A DNA stretch of 40,255 nt. It comes from CAYIHX01 sp964363305. Lineage in GTDB: Bacteria > Bdellovibrionota > UBA1018. The notes beneath the pieces are model-generated. The model saw only the letters and a list, made by a program, of their open reading frames with translations. It was not told the origin of the DNA and did no database searches. Every line of letters begins with the position of its first letter. Position 1 is the stretch's first letter. Below are positions 31,196 through 38,560 of the stretch, one piece after another. The stretch covers positions 1-40,255 of the forward strand of contig CAYIHX010000035.1 in the NCBI GenBank assembly GCA_964363305.1, given 5' to 3'. The position numbers and the translations under genes are program-made.

Positions 31196-32389
31196 ATGCC
31201 ACACCAGCGCCCCAGACAGTTGCTCGATCTCCTTGAGAAGCGACTCCGACTTTTCCCGATCGTCGGGGTCTTAGGTGCGAGACAAACAGGGAAAAGCACC
31301 CTCCTTCGCAACCTCCTGCCCGACAGGCGATCTATCCGATATGTCACGCTGGATCGCGGAGAAGTGAAAGCGCAGGCGCATCGGCAGCCCTCTCTGTTTG
31401 TAAGGAACTTGGAATCCTCCGATATCCAGACGGTCTGCATTGATGAGATCCAAAAGGAACCCGTCCTCTTTGACACCCTCAAAGCCGAGGTCGATGAACG
31501 AAGGCACCCGGGGCGGTTCGTGGTTTCCGGATCCACCGAGTTCTCCAAGAAAACGGGAATCCAAGATTCTCTCACCGGACGAATTTCCTTATTACGGCTC
31601 TTTCCACTCAATCAGGCTGAAATCGACCAGCGGAAGCCGACTTTCCCACTTCTCGATCCGATGAAGTCCCTGAAAAACAAGTTGGCACCTCCCATTGAAG
31701 AGACTCAAACCTGGCTCGATCAAGGAGGGATGCCTGGAATGTTCGCTGTTCGAGATGCAACCAATCGTGCCGCGCTTTTTGAAAATTGGATTGAGACGAC
31801 CTGCTCTCGGGATCTGGCTCAATTCCAGATCCCGCGCTTCAATCCCGAGCTCGCGCGCCGAATTTTTTTCGAGACAGCACAGGCCCAAACCCCTCATCGG
31901 TCGGAGATCGCAAAAAGTCTGGGGAAACTTCCTCGCCAAATTGAAGCCTACTTCGAAGCCTTCAAGGCGCTCTTCGTTTTTTATGAGGTCGAACCCTACA
32001 AGACCAGCGTGGGAAAGCCTTACTTCTTCTGTTTCGATGCAGGCCTTGCCGGATTTGCAGGTGCCTCGGTGGAACGGCGCCTGCAAATTTGGTTTCTGAA
32101 TGAGTGTTTTTCTCAATTCGCCTGTTCCGCGCAAATGCGTCCGGACGTCTTTCGCTACGAAACCAACCGCGGCTCTCAGGTGGACTTCGTCGTTCAGGCC
32201 AAGGACACCCGGTATGCGATCAAACTCGTGCATGATGAGGCACCGGGAACCTACCTCCTGCGAGCTGCGGAAGCGTTCCGTAAAAAACATCCCCCGATTC
32301 CCGTGCTTCTTGCTGCGCCCTGCTTGGGTACCCATCAGCCCGGCGAGGATTCCGGGCTGATCGTCGCTCCTTGGTCAGCGTTGACTTGA
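31196..32389 (+). CDS. AAA-type ATPase with DUF4143 C-terminal domain
   Basis: Cytoplasmic P-loop ATPase of 397 residues, a common accessory family of unknown role. Walker A is GARQTGKS (27-34), Walker B CIDEIQ (81-86), with a sensor-like SGSTEF (111-116) and SLTGRISLLRLFPLNQAE as in AAA_14/DUF4143 proteins. DUF4143 covers about 165-397; its usual end pattern EVDFVV...IEVK here reads QVDFVV (328-333) and AIKLV (341-345), so the E and K of the putative nuclease-like ExK are replaced by Lys343 and Val345. Start ATG follows a weak GGGG. It lies between the dead and live copies of the AEC permease 5' end. Confidence 0.88.
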   Translation: MPHQRPRQLLDLLEKRLRLFPIVGVLGARQTGKSTLLRNLLPDRRSIRYVTLDRGEVKAQAHRQPSLFVRNLESSDIQTVCIDEIQKEPVLFDTLKAEVDERRHPGRFVVSGSTEFSKKTGIQDSLTGRISLLRLFPLNQAEIDQRKPTFPLLDPMKSLKNKLAPPIEETQTWLDQGGMPGMFAVRDATNRAALFENWIETTCSRDLAQFQIPRFNPELARRIFFETAQAQTPHRSEIAKSLGKLPRQIEAYFEAFKALFVFYEVEPYKTSVGKPYFFCFDAGLAGFAGASVERRLQIWFLNECFSQFACSAQMRPDVFRYETNRGSQVDFVVQAKDTRYAIKLVHDEAPGTYLLRAAEAFRKKHPPIPVLLAAPCLGTHQPGEDSGLIVAPWSALT

Positions 32390-32485
32390 ACATAATGCTA
32401 TCTGCCACAAGGACATTTGACCCAACGAGTTGGGTGCTCGCATGGGTCGTCATTTTCAATCGAAAATAGAAAACAGAAAACAATG

Positions 32486-32502
32486 GAGCGAAAATTTCGC
32501 TC
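32486..32502. repeat. Perfect palindrome upstream of the AEC permease
   Basis: GAGCGAAA and TTTCGCTC are 8-bp arms around one A, ending 21 bp before the permease ATG. An operator or mRNA hairpin are both possible. A second hairpin, ACCCAA with TTGGGT around CGAG, lies at about 32428-32443. The decayed copy keeps only a shorter GAAATTTC core at the matching place. Confidence 0.4.
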
Positions 32503-32523
32503 GTCTCATTCTATGTTTAGCCC

Positions 32524-33447
32524 ATGACCCTATTCAATGAACTCTTCTCGCAAACCCTTCCGCTCTACCTACTGATCGTTGTCGGATTTCTCGCGGGGCG
32601 CTACCTGTCCGTGAATCGCGAAGCGACGGCTCGCCTCCTCATTTACGTCGTATCGCCGGCGGTCATCTTTTTCGGTACCCTACAGGCCCCCCTCTCCGGA
32701 GCCACCCTCAGCTTACCCCTGCTTCTTTTCGCGATCTGTTCCTCAGTCGCCCTGTCTACTCATTTTTTAACGCACCGAATATACAAATCGGGAACCGAGC
32801 GAAACATCCTGGCCTTCGCGGTCGGCTCGGGCAACACCGGGTACTTTGGCATTCCCGTCGCCCTCTTTCTTTACGGAGAATCGGCCATTCCGATTCAAAT
32901 CATCGCTATTCAAGGGTTTTTGATCTTTGAAAATACGCTCGGGTTCTACCTCACCGCTCGGGGCAATTTCTCCGCCCGCGAAAGCATCCGAAAGGTCGTC
33001 CGCCTCCCCTCGCTTTATGCCTTCCTAGTCGGCCTGCTTTGTCAGCTCCTCGGTATCACCATCGAGGGCCCCCTCTCTCATCTATACCCGAGTTTTCGAG
33101 GTGCCTATACAGTTCTGGGCATGATGATGCTCGGGCTCGGCTTCGCGCAGCTGAAAAGGCCAACGATTGATCTGCGTTTTACAAGCATCGCCTTCCTCGC
33201 AAAATTTGGCGCCTGGCCCGCTCTGATGGCCGGAGTCATTCTCCTCAATCAGCACTTCTTGCACTTTTATGACGCCGAAACCGTGAAAATTCTCTGGCTC
33301 CTCGCCATCGTACCGCTTCCGATCAACAGCGTGGCGCTGGCCGCGGAGCTTCGAGCACATCCCGAGAAGATGAGTGTGACTGTTCTCCTCAGCACGTTGT
33401 TCGCCCTGCTGTACATGCCATTGATGCTCGGTTGGATGGCGCTCTAG
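32524..33447 (+). CDS. AEC (auxin efflux carrier) family transporter
   Basis: Inner-membrane permease of 307 residues with about ten hydrophobic segments. The N-terminal helix LPLYLLIVVGFLAGRYL, the GSGNTGYFGIP motif (101-111) and the Pro-containing later helix IVPLPINSVALAAEL are typical of AEC carriers, which in bacteria often export organic acids such as malate. The substrate cannot be told from sequence. No Shine-Dalgarno is visible before the ATG, but the start matches family N-termini and the decayed copy shares it. It forms a separate unit; the next gene starts over 100 bp later. Confidence 0.9.
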   Translation: MTLFNELFSQTLPLYLLIVVGFLAGRYLSVNREATARLLIYVVSPAVIFFGTLQAPLSGATLSLPLLLFAICSSVALSTHFLTHRIYKSGTERNILAFAVGSGNTGYFGIPVALFLYGESAIPIQIIAIQGFLIFENTLGFYLTARGNFSARESIRKVVRLPSLYAFLVGLLCQLLGITIEGPLSHLYPSFRGAYTVLGMMMLGLGFAQLKRPTIDLRFTSIAFLAKFGAWPALMAGVILLNQHFLHFYDAETVKILWLLAIVPLPINSVALAAELRAHPEKMSVTVLLSTLFALLYMPLMLGWMAL

Positions 33448-33566
33448 CTTTTCAATGAAAACTGCGGATCTCGGTCCGATATCCCGTCAGTCAGCTGACA
33501 ATGGGGGCTCCATTCTCGATTTATATCTTTCATTGGGTAGGATATTCTCAATCAGTGAAAGTGATC

Positions 33567-34505
33567 ATGCAGCGCATTTTACTCAGCCTCATCCTCTCTT
33601 TAACTCTCGCCTCGCCGGCGCTAGCTGATGACGACTTGCACACCCTCCTGGATTGCTTTCGCGCGCAGTCTACTTCGATCGCTCCGCGAACTTGGCCACG
33701 CGAAGAAACGGGCGTCGTCATGCTGGAGGGAAGTCGAGCTGGTCGCCGCGGCTTTTACGCGTTCACCGATTCCATGGCGTACTTCTTACCTTTGCCCTTG
33801 CAACCTAGCGACGGAGTCTGGATGTTTCACCGGGTCACTCTTCCAGTGAGCGGAGGTGCCCCCGCCCGCACGTTTTATGTTGAGACGCGCGATCGAATCT
33901 TTGAGGCCGGGACCGTAGTGACGGGGAGTGGTAACGGAACTCTTTCGGGGGGCGCCGAAGTGCTTCGACCTTCGCCTCGTCGACAGGTCTCAACGTCCGT
34001 GCAACATGGAGCCGTCCGAAGCCTGAATGTGCCCGAATCCAGTTACGTGCCCGTCCGCGGTAGCGAGGCTCTCGGCGCAGAAAGCCGCGAAATTCTGCTG
34101 AGCTGGATACGTGGTCGCCCCGGCGAGTCCGGGACACGAACCCTGTGCGAATATGATTACACCGAGGAATGTGGCGACCCAAGGTACGACTTTCACCGAC
34201 GCTTGGACCCAAGCCCTCGGATCGCCATTCCGACTTATCCCAGTTCGCCGACCGAACCACTCTCTCGTCCGACAGGTGGAACTCGCTTTACTCGGCTGCC
34301 GACCACAGAGGAGTGCCTGAATCCGACTCCGTACCGTAACGCCCTAACCGTCTGTGAAAGAATCAAGGACGCAGCGGCCCGCCGGATGGTCGAAACGAGT
34401 CGCACGCTCCTGGAGCGCTCAATAGCCGCCTATGCAGCTGGCCATGGAAGGACGACTCCAGCCGCACCGATTCCAGCGCCCGGGGGAGCCGGTTCAACGC
34501 GGTAA
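33567..34505 (+). CDS. Uncharacterised exported protein
   Basis: A 312-residue protein with a signal peptide ending in SPALA (residue 21). The start at 33567 places that leader at the N-terminus; GTG codons at 33555 and 33561 add four or two residues and could serve, the first lying 12 nt after TAGGAT. The mature part is beta-rich to about residue 150 (TGVVMLEGSRAGRRGFYAF), then Pro/Ser/Arg-rich, with four cysteines around CEYDYTEEC and in ECLNPTPYRNALTVCE, and a low-complexity Pro/Ala/Gly end. No family recognised. Its last 12 bases overlap the end of rarA on the other strand. Confidence 0.7.
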   Translation: MQRILLSLILSLTLASPALADDDLHTLLDCFRAQSTSIAPRTWPREETGVVMLEGSRAGRRGFYAFTDSMAYFLPLPLQPSDGVWMFHRVTLPVSGGAPARTFYVETRDRIFEAGTVVTGSGNGTLSGGAEVLRPSPRRQVSTSVQHGAVRSLNVPESSYVPVRGSEALGAESREILLSWIRGRPGESGTRTLCEYDYTEECGDPRYDFHRRLDPSPRIAIPTYPSSPTEPLSRPTGGTRFTRLPTTEECLNPTPYRNALTVCERIKDAAARRMVETSRTLLERSIAAYAAGHGRTTPAAPIPAPGGAGSTR

Positions 34506-35846
34506 AGAAACTGTGCCCGGCTCGAACTCTGGGTTGATCCGATCGAGCTTCTCCTTGAGCTGAATCTCGAGCCCGACGTTCTTGGGGTGATAGAACCGCT
34601 TCCCAGCGAGCACAGCAGGCAAGTGCGTCGGCTTCTCTCGTGTGCCTTCATTCATTCGGTTCGGGACATTCCGCATCTGCATCGGAACCGGTAACGCCCC
34701 GGTCTCCCGAACGCAGGCCAATGCGGCGTCGATGCCTTCATAGACCGCTCGGCTCTTAGGCGCGAGCGCGAGGTACGTCACCGCCTGCGCGAGGTTGATG
34801 CGGCCTTCCGGCATGCCGATAAACTCCACTGCCTCCTTCGCCGCGATCGCGAGCTGAAGGGCCCGAGGGTCGGCGTTGCCGACATCCTCGGACGCGAGAA
34901 TCACCAGGCGGCGGGCGATGAAAATCGGATCCTCTCCCCCTTCGATCATACGCGCCAGATAGTAGAGACCGGCATGCGGATTGCTGGCGCGAATACTCTT
35001 GATGAAAGCTGAAACGACCGTGTGATGGTGTTCGCCATTCTTATCGTAGGGAATCGGCTGACGCTGAAGCGACGACTCGAGAGCCCGAATCGCATCCTCC
35101 CGAGAGAGCTCCTGATCAGCCCCTCGGGCCGTCAAGGCGATATTCTCGAGCGCGGTGAGAGCACGTCGAGCATCCCCTTCCGACGTTTCAGCCAGCCATT
35201 GAATGGCTTCCGCGCTCAAGCGAACAAACTTGCCGATCCCATTTTGCGCGTCTTCCAAGGCTCTTCGAAGCACCTGGGCGAGATCCTCCGCCGTTAAAGC
35301 CTCGAGCCGGATCACTCTCGTGCGCGAAAGCAGCGCCGAGTTGAGTTCGAACGACGGATTCTCGGTGGTTGCGCCAATAAGCGTCAACGTGCCGTTTTCA
35401 ACATGGGGCAGCAGGGCGTCCTGCTGCGATTTATTGAAGCGATGAATTTCGTCGACGAAAAGAATGGTTCTCCGTCCCATCACCCGTTGAGTCTCCCGGG
35501 CCCGCTCCACTGCCTCCTTGATATCTTTCACACCCGAGAGCACCGCACTCGACGACTCGAACCGAGCCTGAGTCTGTTCCGCGATAATCGAGGCCAGAGT
35601 CGTTTTGCCGCAGCCCGGCGGACCCCACAGAATCAACGAGGGGACTCGATCCGAAAGAATCCACTGCCGGAGTGGCTTACCTTCCCCCAAAACACGCTCA
35701 TGGCCAAAATAATTTGCAAGCTCCAGAGGACGCATGCGGTGCGCCAATGGAGTGCTCGCCTGGCGGACCGAGGAGTCCGAAAAAAGATCGCCTGATTCGA
35801 AATTCAAACCACTCCTCGCCTTTCTAGAGGGATCCGTGGGAACCAC
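34494..35846 (-). CDS. rarA: Replication-associated recombination protein RarA (MgsA)
   Basis: AAA+ ATPase of the clamp-loader clade that acts at stalled replication forks. The 450-residue protein starts with a variable 33-residue tail, then PLAHRMRPLELANYFGHE. Walker A is GPPGCGKT (75-82), Walker B ILFVDEIHRF (128-137) and sensor 1 lies in IGATTENPSF. The C-terminal part has LARMIEGGEDPIFIARRLVI and ASEDVGNADPRALQ, conserved in RarA/Mgs1/WRNIP1 proteins. GTG at 35846 is used as start; a TTG at about 35809 after GAGGAG would still leave the whole AAA domain. It is divergent from nadK and its end overlaps the exported-protein gene. Confidence 0.95.
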   Translation of the reverse strand: MVPTDPSRKARSGLNFESGDLFSDSSVRQASTPLAHRMRPLELANYFGHERVLGEGKPLRQWILSDRVPSLILWGPPGCGKTTLASIIAEQTQARFESSSAVLSGVKDIKEAVERARETQRVMGRRTILFVDEIHRFNKSQQDALLPHVENGTLTLIGATTENPSFELNSALLSRTRVIRLEALTAEDLAQVLRRALEDAQNGIGKFVRLSAEAIQWLAETSEGDARRALTALENIALTARGADQELSREDAIRALESSLQRQPIPYDKNGEHHHTVVSAFIKSIRASNPHAGLYYLARMIEGGEDPIFIARRLVILASEDVGNADPRALQLAIAAKEAVEFIGMPEGRINLAQAVTYLALAPKSRAVYEGIDAALACVRETGALPVPMQMRNVPNRMNEGTREKPTHLPAVLAGKRFYHPKNVGLEIQLKEKLDRINPEFEPGTVSLPR

Positions 35847-35847
35847 C

Positions 35848-35876
35848 TTTGCAGTCTCACGAGATCCGTCTATTCT
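35848..35876 (+). promoter_or_regulatory. Sigma70-like promoter candidate for nadK-recN
   Basis: TTTGCA (35848-35853) and TATTCT (35871-35876) are 17 bp apart, each with 4 of 6 consensus matches. The predicted start near 35883 gives a leader of about 35 nt before the nadK ATG at 35918. It abuts the rarA start on the other strand. Confidence 0.35.
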
Positions 35877-35917
35877 CTCGATTACACTTTATGCCCTCTA
35901 CTCGCAAAGGAAGCCGA

Positions 35918-36871
35918 ATGCCCCGTCTGACTACCCGAAAGCTGCACCCTCCGCTGCGCATTCGAAAAGTCGGCTTCGTCATCAAACACCACCAACCGGA
36001 GGCCGCGAGCCTCGCGGCTGAACTCTCCCAGTACATTTTGGCTCGCGGTCTGGACATCGCTTTTGCGCGTGAAAGCAGCGAAGTCGCCCGAGAAGTGGGC
36101 GCGATGATGAAGCAATACAGCGGGGGTCCGATGCGGAGCCGCATCCAGGTCGTTCCGAAGCCGCGCCTCGTCGAGGTTTCTGACCTGATTATCGTCCTCG
36201 GGGGAGACGGCACCCTGCTCAGCATTGCCCGCCTGATGAAAAACCGGAGCGTGCCGGTGCTCGGGATCAATATGGGTCAATTGGGCTTTCTCACTGAAAC
36301 CAAGCGCAGCGAGGCCTTCGAGCGCGTGGACCAACTCCTTTCGGGGGAAAAGCCGATCATCAGTGAACGAGTCCTTCTCGAAGTGACGCTTTGCAGAAAC
36401 GATAAAGTGGTCTTCAGCGGCCCCGTGGTCAACGACGTCGTCATCTCCAAAGGCGCGATTGCCCGCATTATCGGGATGGAAATCCGCGTCGACCATCAGA
36501 TCGTGAACGAAGTTCGCGCCGATGGGATCATCATTAGCACGCCGACCGGGTCGACGGCCTATTCACTGGCTGCGGGTGGACCGATCGTCGAGCCCTCCCT
36601 TCGCGCCCTGATTATCACGCCCATCTGCCCCCACACGCTCACGCAACGCCCACTCGTGGTCCCAGACGACCGTGAAATTCAAGTTTGCCTCAGACAGCGG
36701 CCCGGCCATGTTGTTCTCACGCTCGATGGTCAAGACGTCGTCGATATGAAAGAAGATGATGTCGTGAGTATTCGACGCTTCAAAAAACACGCGTTGAAAC
36801 TGATTACTTCGCCAACTCGGGACTACTACAGCCTGCTGCGCGAGAAGCTCAAATTCGGCCTTAGGGATTAA
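35918..36871 (+). CDS. nadK: NAD kinase
   Basis: Makes NADP from NAD and ATP (or polyphosphate). The 317-residue protein holds the GGDG active-site motif (residues 95-98, in IIVLGGDGTLL), GINMGQLGFLTE, and ADGIIISTPTGSTAYSLAAGGPIV, all diagnostic for NadK. The ATG at 35918 is chosen because AAAGGAAG lies 4 nt before it and upstream starts (ATG 35891, TTG 35849) have none and add residues not usual in the family. recN starts 12 bp after the stop, a pairing common in bacteria, so both are likely on one transcript. Confidence 0.96.
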   Translation: MPRLTTRKLHPPLRIRKVGFVIKHHQPEAASLAAELSQYILARGLDIAFARESSEVAREVGAMMKQYSGGPMRSRIQVVPKPRLVEVSDLIIVLGGDGTLLSIARLMKNRSVPVLGINMGQLGFLTETKRSEAFERVDQLLSGEKPIISERVLLEVTLCRNDKVVFSGPVVNDVVISKGAIARIIGMEIRVDHQIVNEVRADGIIISTPTGSTAYSLAAGGPIVEPSLRALIITPICPHTLTQRPLVVPDDREIQVCLRQRPGHVVLTLDGQDVVDMKEDDVVSIRRFKKHALKLITSPTRDYYSLLREKLKFGLRD

Positions 36872-36883
36872 GGGACTCAAGCT

Positions 36884-38560
36884 ATGTTGGAATCACTTCA
36901 CATCAAAAACATCGCCGTCATCGACGACGCGGAAATTCCGTTCGCCCCCGGGCTTAATATCCTCTCCGGCGAGACCGGCGCGGGAAAGTCGATCGTCCTC
37001 GAGGCGATCTCGCTCATTCTCGGCTCGCGCGCGAATATCGATCTGCTGCGGGCAGGTTCGGATGAAGCGGTCGTCGAGGCGCTTTTCAATGTCAGCCAGC
37101 TCGACTGGTTGCGCGACCGGATGAGAAAACTTGGACTTCCCGCCGAAAGCTCCGAGCTTCTCATCAAACGCACGGTGGCCCGCAGCGGCCGCCACCGCAT
37201 CTACATCAACGGTGAGCTGGCCACCCTGGCCATGCTTCAGGGCCTCTGCGATGGCCTCGTCGATCTCTGCGGGCAAAACGAACACCAGTCACTGCTCAAG
37301 ACCCAAACCCAAGTCGAGCTTCTCGATCGCTACGGTGGCCTGACTCAGCAACGCTTGAACTTCGCCCAGACCCAAGCACACTTCAAAGCCCTCAAACGAG
37401 AACGCGATGACCTGGCCTCCGCCGAACAAGAAACTCGGCAAAAAGCCGATTTCGTCGCTTTTCAACTCCATGAGTTGCGCGAAGCGAACCTCTCCATCGG
37501 CGAGGATGAAACTCTTACTCTCGAAAAACAGCTTCTTCAATCATCCGAAAGCCGGCTACAGCTTGGCGAAACGGTCCGCATCTCGCTCGATGACGACGAA
37601 CAGGGTGCCCTGACCGCCCTCAAGGGCGCGCTTCAGAAACTTCGGGTCGGCTCGAATCTCGATGACAAGCTTCTTCCGATTCGCGAGGCGCTCGAGAGAG
37701 CCGTCGCCGAAGCAGAAGACGCTTCGCTGTCGCTCGCGAGGTACGTGACGTCGATCGACCTGGATCCTTCTCGCCTCACGCAGGTGCAAGACCGCCTCGC
37801 GCTCATTTCTGATCTGAGACGCAAATATGGAGCCACGATCGAGGAGATGCTCGCCGCGATGAACCGGCTGAGCCGAGAGGCCGAACACGCCTTCTCGTTT
37901 GGCGACCGTCTTCAAGAACTCGAAGCCACCCTCGCAAAAACACGAACGGAACTTGAGCAACTCGGCAGTAAACTTTCTAAGCTCCGAAAAAAATCAGCTG
38001 AACTTTTCTCCAAGACCGTGACCGATGAGCTGAGCGAGCTGAAAATGGGAGGCGCACAGTTCAAAATCGAGCTCACGGCTCGACCTGAGCTCGAGGAGTG
38101 GACCGCATCCGGCGCGGACCTGATCCAGTTCGTTGTGCAGACGAACCGCGGCGAGGATTTCAAACCGCTCGGCCGAGTGGCCTCCGGCGGGGAGCTTTCC
38201 CGTCTGATGCTTGCCATTCGGCGGGTCATCGCGGACCACGGCGGAATCGGGGTTTATCTCTTTGACGAGATCGATGCTGGAATCGGAGGACAAACCGCCT
38301 TCCAAGTCGGCAAAAAGCTTCGCTCGGTCGCGAAGTACAATCAGGTGATCTGCATCACGCACCTTCCACAGGTCGCCTCCTTCGCGGATCACCACCTCAG
38401 CGTTCGAAAGACCCAGTCGGGCAAGCGAACCGTGACCGAGGTGGTCGCGCTCGATATCCCCGAAAGAAGAAAAGAGCTCGCCCGAATGCTCGGCGGAGAT
38501 CAATTGACGAAGAAGAGCCTGGATAACGCGGCGGAGCTGCTCGAACTCGCGGTTCGTTAA
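36884..38560 (+). CDS. recN: DNA repair protein RecN
   Basis: SMC-like ATPase that holds broken DNA ends during double-strand break repair. The 558-residue protein starts MLESLHIKNIAVIDDAEIPF and has Walker A GETGAGKS (29-36), a central coiled coil (about 155-370), the ABC signature ASGGELSRL (near 432-440) and Walker B VYLFDEIDAG (457-466), followed by the H-loop-type VICITHLPQVASFADHH. All are intact at normal family length. No LexA-type box is visible before it, in line with transcription from the nadK promoter. Its stop overlaps the stop of the next gene by 3 bp in a shared TTAA. Confidence 0.97.
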   Translation: MLESLHIKNIAVIDDAEIPFAPGLNILSGETGAGKSIVLEAISLILGSRANIDLLRAGSDEAVVEALFNVSQLDWLRDRMRKLGLPAESSELLIKRTVARSGRHRIYINGELATLAMLQGLCDGLVDLCGQNEHQSLLKTQTQVELLDRYGGLTQQRLNFAQTQAHFKALKRERDDLASAEQETRQKADFVAFQLHELREANLSIGEDETLTLEKQLLQSSESRLQLGETVRISLDDDEQGALTALKGALQKLRVGSNLDDKLLPIREALERAVAEAEDASLSLARYVTSIDLDPSRLTQVQDRLALISDLRRKYGATIEEMLAAMNRLSREAEHAFSFGDRLQELEATLAKTRTELEQLGSKLSKLRKKSAELFSKTVTDELSELKMGGAQFKIELTARPELEEWTASGADLIQFVVQTNRGEDFKPLGRVASGGELSRLMLAIRRVIADHGGIGVYLFDEIDAGIGGQTAFQVGKKLRSVAKYNQVICITHLPQVASFADHHLSVRKTQSGKRTVTEVVALDIPERRKELARMLGGDQLTKKSLDNAAELLELAVR

